Source: Alphaproteobacteria bacterium
GTDB taxonomy: Bacteria > Pseudomonadota > Alphaproteobacteria > Bin65
NCBI GenBank assembly: GCA_022819985.1
Contig: JAJEGH010000028.1
Coordinates: 124,001 to 188,000 of the forward strand
Length of the DNA stretch: 64,000 nt
Direction of reading: 5' to 3'
Part shown: positions 36,302 through 44,749 of the stretch, piece after piece
Numbering within the stretch: the first letter of the stretch is position 1
How the letters are laid out: each line of letters opens with the position of its first letter
Position numbers and translations under genes: made by a program
Notes under the pieces: model-generated
Told to the model about the DNA's origin: nothing
The model's input: the letters and a program-made list of their open reading frames with translations, nothing else
The model's database searches: none

Positions 36302-37684
36302 ATGGACCAACTGAACTCCATCATCAATTCGATCAACGCCTTCGCCTGGGGGCCGCCGATGCTCGGCATCCTCGGCGTGACCGGGCTGCTTCTGACGCTC
36401 GGCCTTGTCTTCATGCCGTGGCGGAAAACCGTCTACGGCTTCCGGCTGCTGTTCGACAAGAACCAGGCGGTCGGGGAAGGCGAGGTCAAGCCCTTCAATG
36501 CCCTGATGACCGCGCTGTCCGCGACCGTCGGGACCGGGAACATCGCCGGCGTGGCGACCGCGATCGCGCTGGGCGGCCCGGGCGCCATCTTCTACATGTG
36601 GCTCATCGCGCTGTTCGGCATGGCGACCAAATACGCCGAGGCTGTGTGCGCCGTCACCTATCGCGAGGTCGACGCGACGGGCAAGTATGTCGGCGGGCCG
36701 ATGTACTATCTGCGCAACGGCGTGGGCGAATTCGCGCCCGAACTCGGCAAGTGGCTGGGCATCGCCTTTGCGGTTTTCGGCGCCGTCGCCGCGTTCGGCA
36801 TCGGCAATGCGGTGCAGGTCAACTCCATGGCGGCCGCCCTGATCGACAGTTTCGGGGTGCCGACCTGGCTGACCGGCGTCGTCGTGGCGGCGCTGGTGGG
36901 CGTCGTCGTGATCGGCGGCATCCGGCGGATCGGCGACGTTGCGGGCAAGCTCGTGCCGACGATGATCGTGCTCTATCTGGGCGCAGCGCTGCTGATCCTC
37001 GCCATCAACGTGACCGCGATCCCGGACGCGATCGGCATGATCTTCACCTATGCCTTCACGCCGGCTGCCGCGACGGGCGGCTTCGCCGGGGCGGCGGTCG
37101 CCGCCGCGATCCGCTTCGGAATCGCCCGCGGGGTGTTCTCCAACGAATCCGGGCTGGGTTCGGCCGCCATCGCGCATGCGGCGGCGCAGACGAACAGCCC
37201 GGTGCGCCAGGGCCTCATCGCCATGCTCGGCACCTTCATCGACACCATCGTGGTGTGCACGATGACGGCGCTGGTCATCCTCACCTCGGGGGCCTGGACG
37301 ATGACCGGCGCGGACGGCAAAGGGCTGACCGGCGCGGTGCTGACCTCCAACGGTTTCCAGGCATCCATCGTCGGCGGCCAGTATATCGTCACCATCGCGC
37401 TGGCGGTGTTCGCGTTCACCACCATTCTCGGCTGGTCCTATTACGGCGAGCGGTGCTGGCAATACCTGTTCAAGGAGAAGAGCCTGCTGATCTATCGCGG
37501 GCTCTGGGTGATTGCCGCGCTCTCCTTCGCCAACGTCAAGGTGGATCTGGTCTGGAACCTGGCGGATACGCTCAACGGGCTGATGGCGATTCCCAACCTG
37601 ATCGGACTGTTGCTGCTCGCGCCGATGGTCTTCAAGGTCACGCGGCAGTATTTCGACGACATCGGCAAACCGCTCGGCAGATAG
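36302..37684 (+). CDS. Amino acid carrier, alanine/glycine:cation symporter (AGCS) family
   Basis: A 460-aa membrane protein with about ten helices. The AGCS family blocks are clear: FNALMTALSATVGTGNIAGV, ATAIALGGPGAIFYMWLIAL, FGMATKYAEAVCAVTYREVD, GGPMYYLRNGVG and GVFSNESGLGSAAIAHAAAQ. It imports alanine or glycine with Na+ or H+. The ATG at 36302 follows GGGAGAGACGGA; an upstream ATG at 36194 would add a non-hydrophobic leader. A terminator-like hairpin follows, so it is a single-gene unit. Confidence 0.93.
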   Translation: MDQLNSIINSINAFAWGPPMLGILGVTGLLLTLGLVFMPWRKTVYGFRLLFDKNQAVGEGEVKPFNALMTALSATVGTGNIAGVATAIALGGPGAIFYMWLIALFGMATKYAEAVCAVTYREVDATGKYVGGPMYYLRNGVGEFAPELGKWLGIAFAVFGAVAAFGIGNAVQVNSMAAALIDSFGVPTWLTGVVVAALVGVVVIGGIRRIGDVAGKLVPTMIVLYLGAALLILAINVTAIPDAIGMIFTYAFTPAAATGGFAGAAVAAAIRFGIARGVFSNESGLGSAAIAHAAAQTNSPVRQGLIAMLGTFIDTIVVCTMTALVILTSGAWTMTGADGKGLTGAVLTSNGFQASIVGGQYIVTIALAVFAFTTILGWSYYGERCWQYLFKEKSLLIYRGLWVIAALSFANVKVDLVWNLADTLNGLMAIPNLIGLLLLAPMVFKVTRQYFDDIGKPLGR

Positions 37685-37690
37685 GCCGGC

Positions 37691-37719
37691 GGCGCCCCGC
37701 CCGCCGCGGGGCGCCGTTT
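37691..37719 (+). terminator. Likely terminator of the AGCS symporter gene
   Basis: GGCGCCCCGC (37691-37700), loop CCGCC, GCGGGGCGCC (37706-37715): a perfect 10-bp stem, then GTTTCCC. It begins 6 bp after the stop codon. Confidence 0.65.
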
Positions 37720-37762
37720 CCCGGAGTTGCCATGCTACGGCCGTCGCTCCGGCCGCAGCCCC

Positions 37763-37917
37763 ACGGCAGCGCCTCCGTCGTCCTGCGGGCGGTGTCGCGG
37801 AGGGCGGGGAGGTAGACGTCGAGCATGCGCTGGACCGGCGTGCGCGCGGCGGCGCCGATATTGAGCGCTGCGATACAGGCGCCGCTGCGGTCGTGGAGCG
37901 GCACGGCGAAGGATCGG
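37763..37917 (-). pseudogene. Truncated duplicate of the 3' end of an IclR-type gene
   Basis: Minus-strand translation gives FAVPLHDRSGACIAALNIGA, AARTPVQRMLDVYLPALRDT, ARRTTEALP, nearly identical in DNA and protein to the end of the IclR gene at 40101-40260 in the same orientation. The copy lacks three bases (one Gly/Ala codon), has lost the stop (CTA changed to CCA on the plus strand) and has no N-terminus. The two copies flank the copper module at 37973-40015. Confidence 0.85.
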
Positions 37918-37972
37918 TTCGACGTGCATGTCCGGCCGTTTTCGTTGCCTTGAAAACCTTCATTTTGGGCCG

Positions 37973-38003
37973 TTGACTTTCCAGTTACTGGAAACCTTAC
38001 ATA
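37973..38003 (+). promoter_or_regulatory. MerR/CueR-type promoter of the copper module
   Basis: -35 TTGACT, a 19-bp spacer containing the dyad TTTCCAG-TTA-CTGGAAA, and -10-like TACATA. The overlong 19-bp spacer with a dyad between the hexamers is the hallmark of MerR-family activation, and this dyad resembles CueR sites in front of copA/cueO genes. It reads into the multicopper oxidase gene. No merR-type regulator is encoded in the window. Confidence 0.82.
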
Positions 38004-38071
38004 GCCCGCAGGGACGCATCGACCGGTATCGACATGGCCGCCATCGCCGCAGGTTTCCCGATCCACTGGCG

Positions 38072-38155
38072 CTGCCGCCACACATTGCGGCCGGGTTCGT
38101 CACCCCGCTGCCCTACAATTACTGGCGTCTGAAGGCGCTCGGAGGCGGCCGGTGA
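38072..38155 (+). pseudogene. Possible C-terminal remnant of a small membrane protein
   Basis: A frame without any start codon downstream of the CueR-type promoter ends LPPHIAAGFVTPLPYNYWRL KALGGGR and stops at 38155, overlapping the multicopper oxidase GTG by four bases (GTGA). The ending is reminiscent of DUF4396-like membrane proteins (GF-T--P-N-W). The coupling suggests a former upstream gene whose 5' part was deleted. Weak evidence. Confidence 0.3.
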
Positions 38156-39450
38156 ACCGACGGCAATTCCTCGCCTGCACGGCCGCGTCGGTCCTCCTCC
38201 CCGCGACCGCTGGGGCAGCGACGGCCTTCCGCCTGAAAGCGGGGCCGGTCACAGCCCGGATCCTGCCCGAGAGCGAGGGCCTTACTCCGATGCTCGGCTT
38301 CAACGGATCGAGCCCGGGCCCCGAGCTCCGTTTCCGGCAGGGCGACCGGGTGTCGGTTGCCTTCGAGAACGGGTCGGGCCGGCGCTCAGCCATCCACTGG
38401 CACGGCATTCACATCGACAATGCGATGGACGGGGTGCCCGAACTGACGCAAGCGGCGGTCGAGCCGGGCGCCACCTTCGATTACGCGTTCGATGTCCCCT
38501 ATCCCGGCACCTATTGGTATCACGCCCACCACCGCTCCTGGGAGCAGGTGGCGCGGGGCCTTTACGGCCCGCTGATCGTCGAGGAGGCCGACCCGCCCGC
38601 CGTCGACCGCGACATTACCGTCGTCCTCGACGACTGGCGCCTGGAACGCAGCGGCGCGCTGCACGAGAGCTTCGGCAACCGCCACGACTTCTCCCATGCC
38701 GGGCGGATGGGGAACTACGCCCGGGCCCTGTTCTCGACGGACGCCGTGCGGCGCGGCGACCGGGTCCGCCTCCGGCTGATCAATGCGGCCACGGCCAGGA
38801 TGTTTCCGGTAAGGATCGCCGGCGGCGACGGCAAGGCGGTGGCCCATGACGGCATGCCCCTCGCCGAACCGGCGCCAATCGAGGAGCTGTTCCTCGCCCC
38901 TGCGCAGCGCACCGACGTCATCCTCGACGTCGCCGAACCCGTCTCCTTCGCCCTGCGGACCCGCGACGGCTTCTTCCCTCTCGGGACGATCGCCGTCAGC
39001 GGATCGAACCCGGCGCCCATCGACGGCCCCGTCGCCCCCCTGTCGGCGCCGGCCATCCCGACGCCGGACGCGAGGGCCGCGACCCGGCACATCCTCGTCA
39101 TGCAGGGCGGCGCCATGGGCGGGCGTCACGGCGGCAGCGACTTCTGGGCCTTCAACGACCGGTCAGGTATGACGGACGCGCCGTGGCGGCGGTTCGCGCG
39201 CGGCGAGACGGCCCGGATCGCGCTGCGCAACGACACCGCGTTTCCGCACGGCATCCACCTGCACGGCCACCATTTCCACGAGATCGGCGAAGACGGCTCG
39301 CTCGGCCATTACCGCGACACGACCCTGGTCGACGCGCGGCAGAGCCGGGACATACTCTGCGTGTTCGACAATCCCGGCAAATGGCTCTTGCACTGCCACA
39401 CGCTGGCGCACCAGGCCTCCGGCATGAAGACCTGGGTGGAGGTTGCATGA
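38152..39450 (+). CDS. Multicopper oxidase (CueO/CopA-like), exported
   Basis: A 432-aa protein with a twin-arginine-type leader MNRRQFLACTAASVLLPATA. All four copper motifs are visible: HWHGIH, WYHAHHRSW, HGIHLHGHHFHEIG and the type-1 site HCHTLAHQASGMKTW with a Met axial ligand. The cupredoxin domains are compact. It probably oxidises Cu(I) or other substrates in the periplasm for copper tolerance. The start is GTG at 38152, overlapping the preceding remnant by 4 bp. The CueR-type promoter lies about 150 bp upstream. Confidence 0.92.
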   Translation: MNRRQFLACTAASVLLPATAGAATAFRLKAGPVTARILPESEGLTPMLGFNGSSPGPELRFRQGDRVSVAFENGSGRRSAIHWHGIHIDNAMDGVPELTQAAVEPGATFDYAFDVPYPGTYWYHAHHRSWEQVARGLYGPLIVEEADPPAVDRDITVVLDDWRLERSGALHESFGNRHDFSHAGRMGNYARALFSTDAVRRGDRVRLRLINAATARMFPVRIAGGDGKAVAHDGMPLAEPAPIEELFLAPAQRTDVILDVAEPVSFALRTRDGFFPLGTIAVSGSNPAPIDGPVAPLSAPAIPTPDARAATRHILVMQGGAMGGRHGGSDFWAFNDRSGMTDAPWRRFARGETARIALRNDTAFPHGIHLHGHHFHEIGEDGSLGHYRDTTLVDARQSRDILCVFDNPGKWLLHCHTLAHQASGMKTWVEVA

Positions 39451-39574
39451 CCCGCGAACGCGCGATGACCCCTCCCCTTTCGGCTTACCGCGCAGTCCCG
39501 CCTTGCCCGCCGTTCGCGAAACCGGGGGTCGACCGTCCGCAGCCTTTTTCCGGTATCCGCAATCGGAGGCAGCG

Positions 39575-40015
39575 ATGAAAACACCGACGAAGCTCGCGTC
39601 AAGGCATGGGACCGTCCCTGGCGCTCCCATCGCGAAGCGCGGCCTGTTCATGCGATACGGCATGCTGATCTGTTGTGTCGCCATGACGCTGCCGATCGCG
39701 GGCTACCTGCTGAGCGGCGGAACCTTCGGCGGTCTGCTCGACGACATGGTTCTGGTGGTGCCGCTGCTGGCCTGCGTCGGAACGCATTTCGTACTGCATC
39801 GCCTTACAGGCAAGTCCTGTCACGGCGGGCATGACGAAACAGACGCGCCGGTACGCCTCTCCGATCCCGGCAAGACGCCCGGTGACGGACCATCGCACTG
39901 GACGGACGCGATCCACACCGATCGGCCCGTCCCCCCGACGGCGCCTTCGCCTTCGAACCCGGCCGTCCGGTCGAACGTTCGATCGCATCGGTCCGGAAAG
40001 GAAACGCAGGAATGA
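39575..40015 (+). CDS. Small membrane protein, DUF2933-like, with His/Cys tail
   Basis: A 146-aa protein. Two hydrophobic helices, MRYGMLICCVAMTLPIAGYL and DDMVLVVPLLACVGTHFVLH, are followed by GKSCHGGHDETD, a possible metal-binding Cys/His cluster, then a polar, disordered tail. The ATG at 39575 follows a strong GGAGG. Proteins of this kind often accompany copper oxidases and P-type ATPases. It lies 124 bp after the multicopper oxidase in the same direction. Function unproven. Confidence 0.7.
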   Translation: MKTPTKLASRHGTVPGAPIAKRGLFMRYGMLICCVAMTLPIAGYLLSGGTFGGLLDDMVLVVPLLACVGTHFVLHRLTGKSCHGGHDETDAPVRLSDPGKTPGDGPSHWTDAIHTDRPVPPTAPSPSNPAVRSNVRSHRSGKETQE

Positions 40016-40100
40016 CCCGGCCGGGGAATCCGGCAAGACCGGGGGCCTCTCTGCAATAACAATATAAGAAAATCGGGAAGCCCGGACTATGCCCGCCGCC

Positions 40101-40895
40101 CTACGGCAGCGCCGCGGTCGTTTTGCGGGCGGCGTCGCGGAGGGCGGGGAGGTAGACGTCGAGCATGCGCTGGACCGGCGTGCGCGCGGCGGCGCCGCCG
40201 ATGTTGAGCGCGGCGATGCAGGCGCCGCTGCGGTCGTGGAGCGGCACGGCGATGGAGCGCACGCCGGGCTCCAGTTCCTCGTCGACCAGGCTGAACCCCT
40301 GGGCGCGCACCTTGCAGATCTCGGCGCGCAGCCGGTCCGGGTCGACGATCGTGCGCGGCGCCCGCTTCTCCAGCGCCGTCCGCGCCAGGTAGCCGTCGAG
40401 CCAGGCCGGCGGCCGGTGAGCCAGCAGGACCCGGCCGAGCGACGTGCAATAAGCCGGCAGGCGCGTGCCGATGCTGAGATTGACCGACATGATCCGGCTC
40501 GCCGGGATGCGCGCGAGATAGACGATCTCGTCGCTGTCGAGCGCCGCGGCGGAGCAGCTTTCCAGCACCGTCTGCGCAACCTGCTCCATGAAAGGCTGGG
40601 CGACGTTCCACCAGCTCATGGACGACAGATAGGCATAGCCGAGGCGCAGGATGTGCGGCGTCAGCGAAAAATGCTTGCCGTCGGACTCGACGAAACCGAG
40701 GTCTTCCAGCGTCAACAGGAAACGCCGGGCGGCGGCCCGGGTCATGCCCGTGGCGGCGGCGACCTCCGTGAGCGTCATCGCCGGCCGCTCCGGCCCGAAA
40801 GCCTGGATCACCGCCAAGCCCCGGGCGAGCGAGCGCACCCGCTCCCTGTCGCCCGTTGGCGATCGGGCGGCGTGCGCAACCTCCGGCCGGTTCAT
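40101..40895 (-). CDS. IclR family transcriptional regulator (PcaR/PobR-like)
   Basis: A 264-aa regulator. The N-terminal winged HTH is RVRSLARGLAVIQAFGPERP, MTLTEVAAATGMTRAAARRF and LLTLEDLGFV. The effector domain (SLVDEELEPGVRSIAVPLHD, RSGACIAALNI) is typical of the protocatechuate/4-hydroxybenzoate regulators. It is the last gene of the hydroquinone operon; its ATG overlaps the Rieske stop by 4 bp (ATGA). It probably senses a pathway intermediate and acts at the tandem 17-bp sites near 50590. Its 3' end is duplicated at 37763. Confidence 0.93.
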   Translation of the reverse strand: MNRPEVAHAARSPTGDRERVRSLARGLAVIQAFGPERPAMTLTEVAAATGMTRAAARRFLLTLEDLGFVESDGKHFSLTPHILRLGYAYLSSMSWWNVAQPFMEQVAQTVLESCSAAALDSDEIVYLARIPASRIMSVNLSIGTRLPAYCTSLGRVLLAHRPPAWLDGYLARTALEKRAPRTIVDPDRLRAEICKVRAQGFSLVDEELEPGVRSIAVPLHDRSGACIAALNIGGAAARTPVQRMLDVYLPALRDAARKTTAALP

Positions 40896-41323
40896 GCCGC
40901 GCTCTCCGCTCTCGCCGCCGGCCCGGCCGTCGCCGCCGGCTCCGGTTCGCCGATCACGACCGCGCCGCCGCGCACCTCGACCGGCACCGCGTTGAGCGCG
41001 TAACCCTCCACCGGGCCGGAGACGCAATGGCCGTCCTCCGGCCGGAAGCAGGCATAGTGCCAGGCGCACTGGATCAGGCCGTCGGAATTGAGCAGCTCGT
41101 TCGGCCGGGCGGTCATCCGGATCTTGAAATGCGGGCACTGGTTGATATAGGCGCGCGGCCCGTTTTCGGTGCCGACCAGGATCAACTCGAACGCCGTCTT
41201 GCCTTCGCCCCAGGCGAACGCGCGCGCCTCGCCCGCGCCGACGGCCGCCGCGTCGCACAGCCGCTCGCCGGACGGCGGCGCGAAGGGGCGGCGGTGCCAG
41301 GGCCGGTCGAAGCGTACGGTCAC
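40892..41323 (-). CDS. Rieske-type [2Fe-2S] ferredoxin-like protein
   Basis: A 143-aa protein. The Rieske ligands are Cys-x-His in NQCPHFKIRM and Cys-x-x-His in IQCAWHYACFRPEDG, 18 residues apart, within a small beta-sandwich; no catalytic domain follows. It starts with GTG at 41323, overlapping the LivM-type stop by 4 bp, and its stop overlaps the IclR start by 4 bp, so it is firmly within the operon. It would carry electrons to an oxygenase, but no partner oxygenase is adjacent; hydroquinone dioxygenase itself needs none. Confidence 0.88.
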   Translation of the reverse strand: MTVRFDRPWHRRPFAPPSGERLCDAAAVGAGEARAFAWGEGKTAFELILVGTENGPRAYINQCPHFKIRMTARPNELLNSDGLIQCAWHYACFRPEDGHCVSGPVEGYALNAVPVEVRGGAVVIGEPEPAATAGPAARAESAA

Positions 41324-42348
41324 GGCGGGCTGCCGTCGCGCCGGTAGAGCCGGCGCTGGACCGGGAAGAAATGCAGGTCGAAGCGGGCCGCGAGCAGGCC
41401 CCAGATGCCCTGCGGCGCGCGCAGCATCACGACCACGGCGACCAGCCCCAGGATCATCAGGTACCAGCTGCCCAGGTCCGCGAGGAATTCGCGCAGGATG
41501 AAAAAGACGATGGTGCCGACGATCGGCCCCTCGATCCGACCGATGCCGCCGATCACCACGATGAAGATGACATAGGCGGTCCAGTCGATCAGGCTGAAAG
41601 CGGCGTCGGGCGCGATGCGGAATTTCTGCAAATAGATCAGCGCGCCGATGAAACCGGTGATCGAGGCCGCCAGCACATAGACGTAGAGCTTGGTGCGGAA
41701 ATTGTTGACGCCCAGGCTTTCCGAGGCCGCCTCGCTGTCGCGGATAGCGGTGAGCCCCAGCCCGTAGCGCGAGCGCAGCAGCCAGTAGACGATCCCGGTC
41801 GAGGCCACGGCAACGGCGACGCCGATGGCGAAGACCACCAGTTCCCGTTCGGACCGGCTGCCGGCGACCGCCTTGATGACGCCGATCGGCAGGCTCATGC
41901 CGGAGCCGCCGCCGAGGTCGGAGACCTGCGCGAAGCTGAGGCGGTAGACCTCCGCCGTCACCCAGGTGCCGATGGCGAAATAGGCGCCGCGCAGCCGGAA
42001 CACGATGAGCGCGGTCGGAATCGCGAACAGGGCCGCGGCCACGGCGGCCAGCGGCAGGGCGAGCAGCGGATGGACGCCGAGCCAGATCGAGAAGACGAAC
42101 AGCGCATAGCCGCCCAGGCCGACGAAGGCCTGCTGGCCGACCGAGACCAGCCCGGCATAGCCGGCCAGCAGGTTCCACATCTGCGCCAGCGCCAGGAAAT
42201 AGCAGAACTCGACGACCAGGCGCATTTCCGCCCGGCCGCCCCAGAGGGGCGTCGTCGCCAGGAAGACGACCCCGGCCAGCAGGACGAACAGGCCGGCCCG
42301 GCTGGTGCGGGTCGCCGTCGCGACGCGGTATTGCGCGGTTTCGGCCAC
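41320..42348 (-). CDS. ABC transporter permease, LivM type (hydroquinone operon)
   Basis: A 342-aa membrane protein: LFVLLAGVVFLATTPLWGGR, the LivM motif WNLLAGYAGLVSVGQQAFVG and the coupling loop GLGLTAIRDSEAASESLGVN. It ends with VVVMLRAPQGIWGLLAARFD. It is the membrane partner of the LivH-type protein encoded 12 bp upstream. With the LivK, LivG and LivF types it completes an importer embedded in the hapCDEF-type operon, so the ligand is probably an aromatic compound or acid of that pathway. Confidence 0.92.
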   Translation of the reverse strand: MAETAQYRVATATRTSRAGLFVLLAGVVFLATTPLWGGRAEMRLVVEFCYFLALAQMWNLLAGYAGLVSVGQQAFVGLGGYALFVFSIWLGVHPLLALPLAAVAAALFAIPTALIVFRLRGAYFAIGTWVTAEVYRLSFAQVSDLGGGSGMSLPIGVIKAVAGSRSERELVVFAIGVAVAVASTGIVYWLLRSRYGLGLTAIRDSEAASESLGVNNFRTKLYVYVLAASITGFIGALIYLQKFRIAPDAAFSLIDWTAYVIFIVVIGGIGRIEGPIVGTIVFFILREFLADLGSWYLMILGLVAVVVMLRAPQGIWGLLAARFDLHFFPVQRRLYRRDGSPP

Positions 42349-42360
42349 GGCGCCGGCGCC

Positions 42361-43227
42361 TCAGTCGACCGCCCGGGGGAACAGGCCGCGCGGCCGGACC
42401 ACCAGGAGGATCAGGAAGACGACATGGCCGGCGAGCTGGTCCGCGCCGGGGAACAGCTTGCCGCCGACGATCTGCGAGACGCCGAGGATGATGCCGCCGG
42501 CGAGCGTACCCCAAAGGCTGCCCAGTCCGCCGATGATGACGGCCTCGAAGGCATAGATCAGCCGGCCGGGCCCGATGCTCGGATCGAAGGAGGTGCGCAT
42601 GCCGAGGAACACGCCGGCGAGCGCCACGACCGCCAGCGAGATCGCCATGGCCAGCGCGAAGATGTGCCGGTTGTCGATGCCCATCAGGCGGGCCGTGTCG
42701 GCATCGTCGGAGGTCGCGCGGAAGGCGCTGCCCAATGCGGTGCGGTAGAACAGGAATTGCAGACCGGCGATGACGGCGATGGCGCAGGCGAAGACGATCA
42801 ACGGGAACACGCCGACCGCCAACCCCTCGACGATCTGGAGGCTCGCCGTTTGCAGGGCGCCCGCCGGCAGCTTCTGGCTGTCCGCCGAGAAGATCTCGAG
42901 CAGCGCGTTCTGGATGACGATCGACAGGCCGAAGGTGACGAGCAGCGGCGGCAGGATATCCGGTCCCAGGGTGAAATTGAGCAGGCCGCGCTGGAGCGCG
43001 TAGCCGATGGCGAACATGAGCGGCACGACGATCGCCAGGACGATCAGCGGATGCAGGCCCAGCCCGCTCACGATGGCGAGGCACAGGAAGCTGGACAGCA
43101 CGATCAGGTCGCCGTGGGCGATGTTGACCAGCCGCATCACGCCGAAGATGAGCGACAGGCCGGTGGCGAACAGCGCATACAGCCCGCCGACCAGCACGCC
43201 CTGGATGACGGCGTTTACCCAATCCAT
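42361..43227 (-). CDS. ABC transporter permease, LivH type (hydroquinone operon)
   Basis: A 288-aa membrane protein: MDWVNAVIQGVLVGGLYALF, ATGLSLIFGVMRLVNIAHGD (the LivH hallmark), the coupling loop GSAFRATSDDADTARLMGID, and the end LLVVRPRGLFPRAVD. It is 16 bp downstream of the LivF-type ATPase gene. It forms the channel with the LivM-type permease. Confidence 0.92.
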   Translation of the reverse strand: MDWVNAVIQGVLVGGLYALFATGLSLIFGVMRLVNIAHGDLIVLSSFLCLAIVSGLGLHPLIVLAIVVPLMFAIGYALQRGLLNFTLGPDILPPLLVTFGLSIVIQNALLEIFSADSQKLPAGALQTASLQIVEGLAVGVFPLIVFACAIAVIAGLQFLFYRTALGSAFRATSDDADTARLMGIDNRHIFALAMAISLAVVALAGVFLGMRTSFDPSIGPGRLIYAFEAVIIGGLGSLWGTLAGGIILGVSQIVGGKLFPGADQLAGHVVFLILLVVRPRGLFPRAVD

Positions 43228-43243
43228 GGGTTTACCCGGCCCA

Positions 43244-43954
43244 TCAGGCGGCTCCCTTGAGCCCGAAATAGGCTTCCTTGATGTCGTCGTGGCTCAGTTC
43301 GTCGGGCGCGCCCTCCAGCGTCACGCGCCCTTCCATGAAGCAGTAGACCCGGTCGGAGACCGCCATCGCCTGCTGGATATCCTGCTCGACCACGACGACG
43401 GTAGTGCCGGCCTGCTGGATCGCGGGCAGGGCGTCGTAGATGTCCTTGATGACGGTCGGCGCGAGGCCGAGGCTGATCTCGTCGCACAACAGCAGTTCGG
43501 GGTTCGACATCAGCGCCCGGCCGATGGCGACCATCTGCTGCTGCCCCCCGGAAAGCGCCGTTGCCGGCGTCTGGCGGCGCTCGCTCATGAAAGGGAACAG
43601 TTCGAGGATCCGGTCGACCGACCAGTCGCCGTCCCGGCCGCTGTAGGCGCCGATCTTCAGGTTCTCCTCAACCGTGAGCGAGGGGAAGAGCTTGCGGCCC
43701 TCCGGCACCATGGCGATGCCGAGCCCGACGATCCGGTTGGCCGGCAGGTCTCCGATCGGCCGCCCGTTGAAATGGATGGCGTCGGCGGCGTTGGCGAGCA
43801 GGCCGGTCAGGCTGCGCAAGAAGGTCGATTTGCCGGCGCCGTTGGAGCCGATGATGGCGACGGTCTCGCCTTCCCCGATGGCGAAGTCGATGCCGAACAG
43901 GGCCTGGAAATCGCCGTAGAAGGCGGTGAGGCCGCGGGTTTCGAGCAGGCTCAT
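43244..43954 (-). CDS. ABC transporter ATP-binding protein, LivF type (hydroquinone operon)
   Basis: A 236-aa ATPase: Walker A IGSNGAGKSTFLRSLTGLL, signature ALSGGQQQMVAIGRALMSNP, Walker B ELLLCDEISLGLAP (Cys-Asp-Glu where LLLDEP is usual). The ATG at 43954 overlaps the LivG-type stop by 4 bp. Normal LivF length and ending (DDIKEAYFGLKG). Confidence 0.93.
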   Translation of the reverse strand: MSLLETRGLTAFYGDFQALFGIDFAIGEGETVAIIGSNGAGKSTFLRSLTGLLANAADAIHFNGRPIGDLPANRIVGLGIAMVPEGRKLFPSLTVEENLKIGAYSGRDGDWSVDRILELFPFMSERRQTPATALSGGQQQMVAIGRALMSNPELLLCDEISLGLAPTVIKDIYDALPAIQQAGTTVVVVEQDIQQAMAVSDRVYCFMEGRVTLEGAPDELSHDDIKEAYFGLKGAA

Positions 43955-44673
43955 TCCGCGCTGATCCCCATGTAGATTTCCTGCACCTGGGTGCTGTTCA
44001 TCACGGTGTGGGGATCGCCGTCGTCGATCTTCACACCGAAGTTGATGACGATGAGGCGGTCGACGACCGAGAGCAGCGCGTGGACGATATGCTCGATCCA
44101 GACGATCGAGACGCCGCCGGCGCGGATATCCCGGATCGTGTCGACCAGCGCCAGGCATTCCTCCTCGGTCAGGCCGCCGGCGATTTCGTCGAGCAGCAGC
44201 ACCTTGGGGTCCGAGGCCAGCGCGCGCGCCAGTTCGAGCCGCTTGCGCTCGAGCAGCGACAGGCTGCCGGCCAGCGTGTTCGCCTTGCCGATCAGCCCGG
44301 TCTTTTCGAGGATTTCCGCGCACGGCCCGTAGCATTGGGATTCCGGCTTGCCGGTGCCGAAGGCGGCGCCGACCAGCAGGTTTTCGAACACCGTCATGCC
44401 GATGAACGGGTGCGGGATCTGGTAGGAGCGACCGATGCCCCGGCGGCAGCGTTCATGGGCCGGCAGCGCCGTGATGTCCGCGCCGTCGAAGACGATCCGG
44501 CCCGAGTCCGGCGCCAGGCCGCCGGTAATCAGGTTGAACAGCGTCGTCTTGCCGGCGCCGTTCGGCCCGATCACGCCCAGCGCCTCGCCCTCGTCCAGAT
44601 GCATGCTGAAATCGTCGGTGACGACCAGCGACCCGAACGATTTGCGCGCGTTATGGAGTTCGATCTGGGGCAT
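43951..44673 (-). CDS. ABC transporter ATP-binding protein, LivG type (hydroquinone operon)
   Basis: A 240-aa ATPase: MPQIELHNARKSFGSLVVTD, Walker A IGPNGAGKTTLFNLITGGL, signature region AGSLSLLERKRLELARALAS, Walker B KVLLLDEIAGGLTEEEC. The LivG-type QIPHPFIGMTVFENLLVGAA is present. It is separated from the upstream binding-protein gene by a 76-bp gap with a strong hairpin and overlaps the LivF-type gene by 4 bp. Confidence 0.93.
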   Translation of the reverse strand: MPQIELHNARKSFGSLVVTDDFSMHLDEGEALGVIGPNGAGKTTLFNLITGGLAPDSGRIVFDGADITALPAHERCRRGIGRSYQIPHPFIGMTVFENLLVGAAFGTGKPESQCYGPCAEILEKTGLIGKANTLAGSLSLLERKRLELARALASDPKVLLLDEIAGGLTEEECLALVDTIRDIRAGGVSIVWIEHIVHALLSVVDRLIVINFGVKIDDGDPHTVMNSTQVQEIYMGISAE

Positions 44674-44690
44674 GGGTTCCCTGGTGCGGC

Positions 44691-44722
44691 CTCCGGGACG
44701 GGGCGGCGGCCCCGTCCCGGAG
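44691..44722 (-). terminator. 13-bp perfect stem-loop between binding protein and ATPase genes
   Basis: CTCCGGGACGGGG, loop CGGCGG, then the exact complement CCCCGTCCCGGAG. No U-run in either direction, so it is more likely an mRNA-stabilising or attenuating hairpin that raises binding-protein expression over the downstream genes than a full terminator. Confidence 0.6.
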
Positions 44723-44749
44723 CGTCCGTTCCGAAGCCGTCCCGGAGGA

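Noticed and set aside
37928-38155. A 75-codon plus frame starting ATG at 37928
   Set aside because: The ATG lies upstream of the CueR-type promoter, so it would not be on that transcript; only the C-terminal part after the promoter looks protein-like.
40892-43222. A continuous 776-codon minus frame that would fuse the Rieske domain to a long N-terminal region
   Set aside because: The N-terminal part is the out-of-frame shadow of the LivH/LivM-type genes; a GTG at 41323 with a 4-bp overlap gives a normal Rieske ferredoxin.
41371-43260. A 629-codon plus-strand frame over the second Liv-type permease pair
   Set aside because: Antisense shadow of clear membrane proteins; acidic repeat-like translation with no family.
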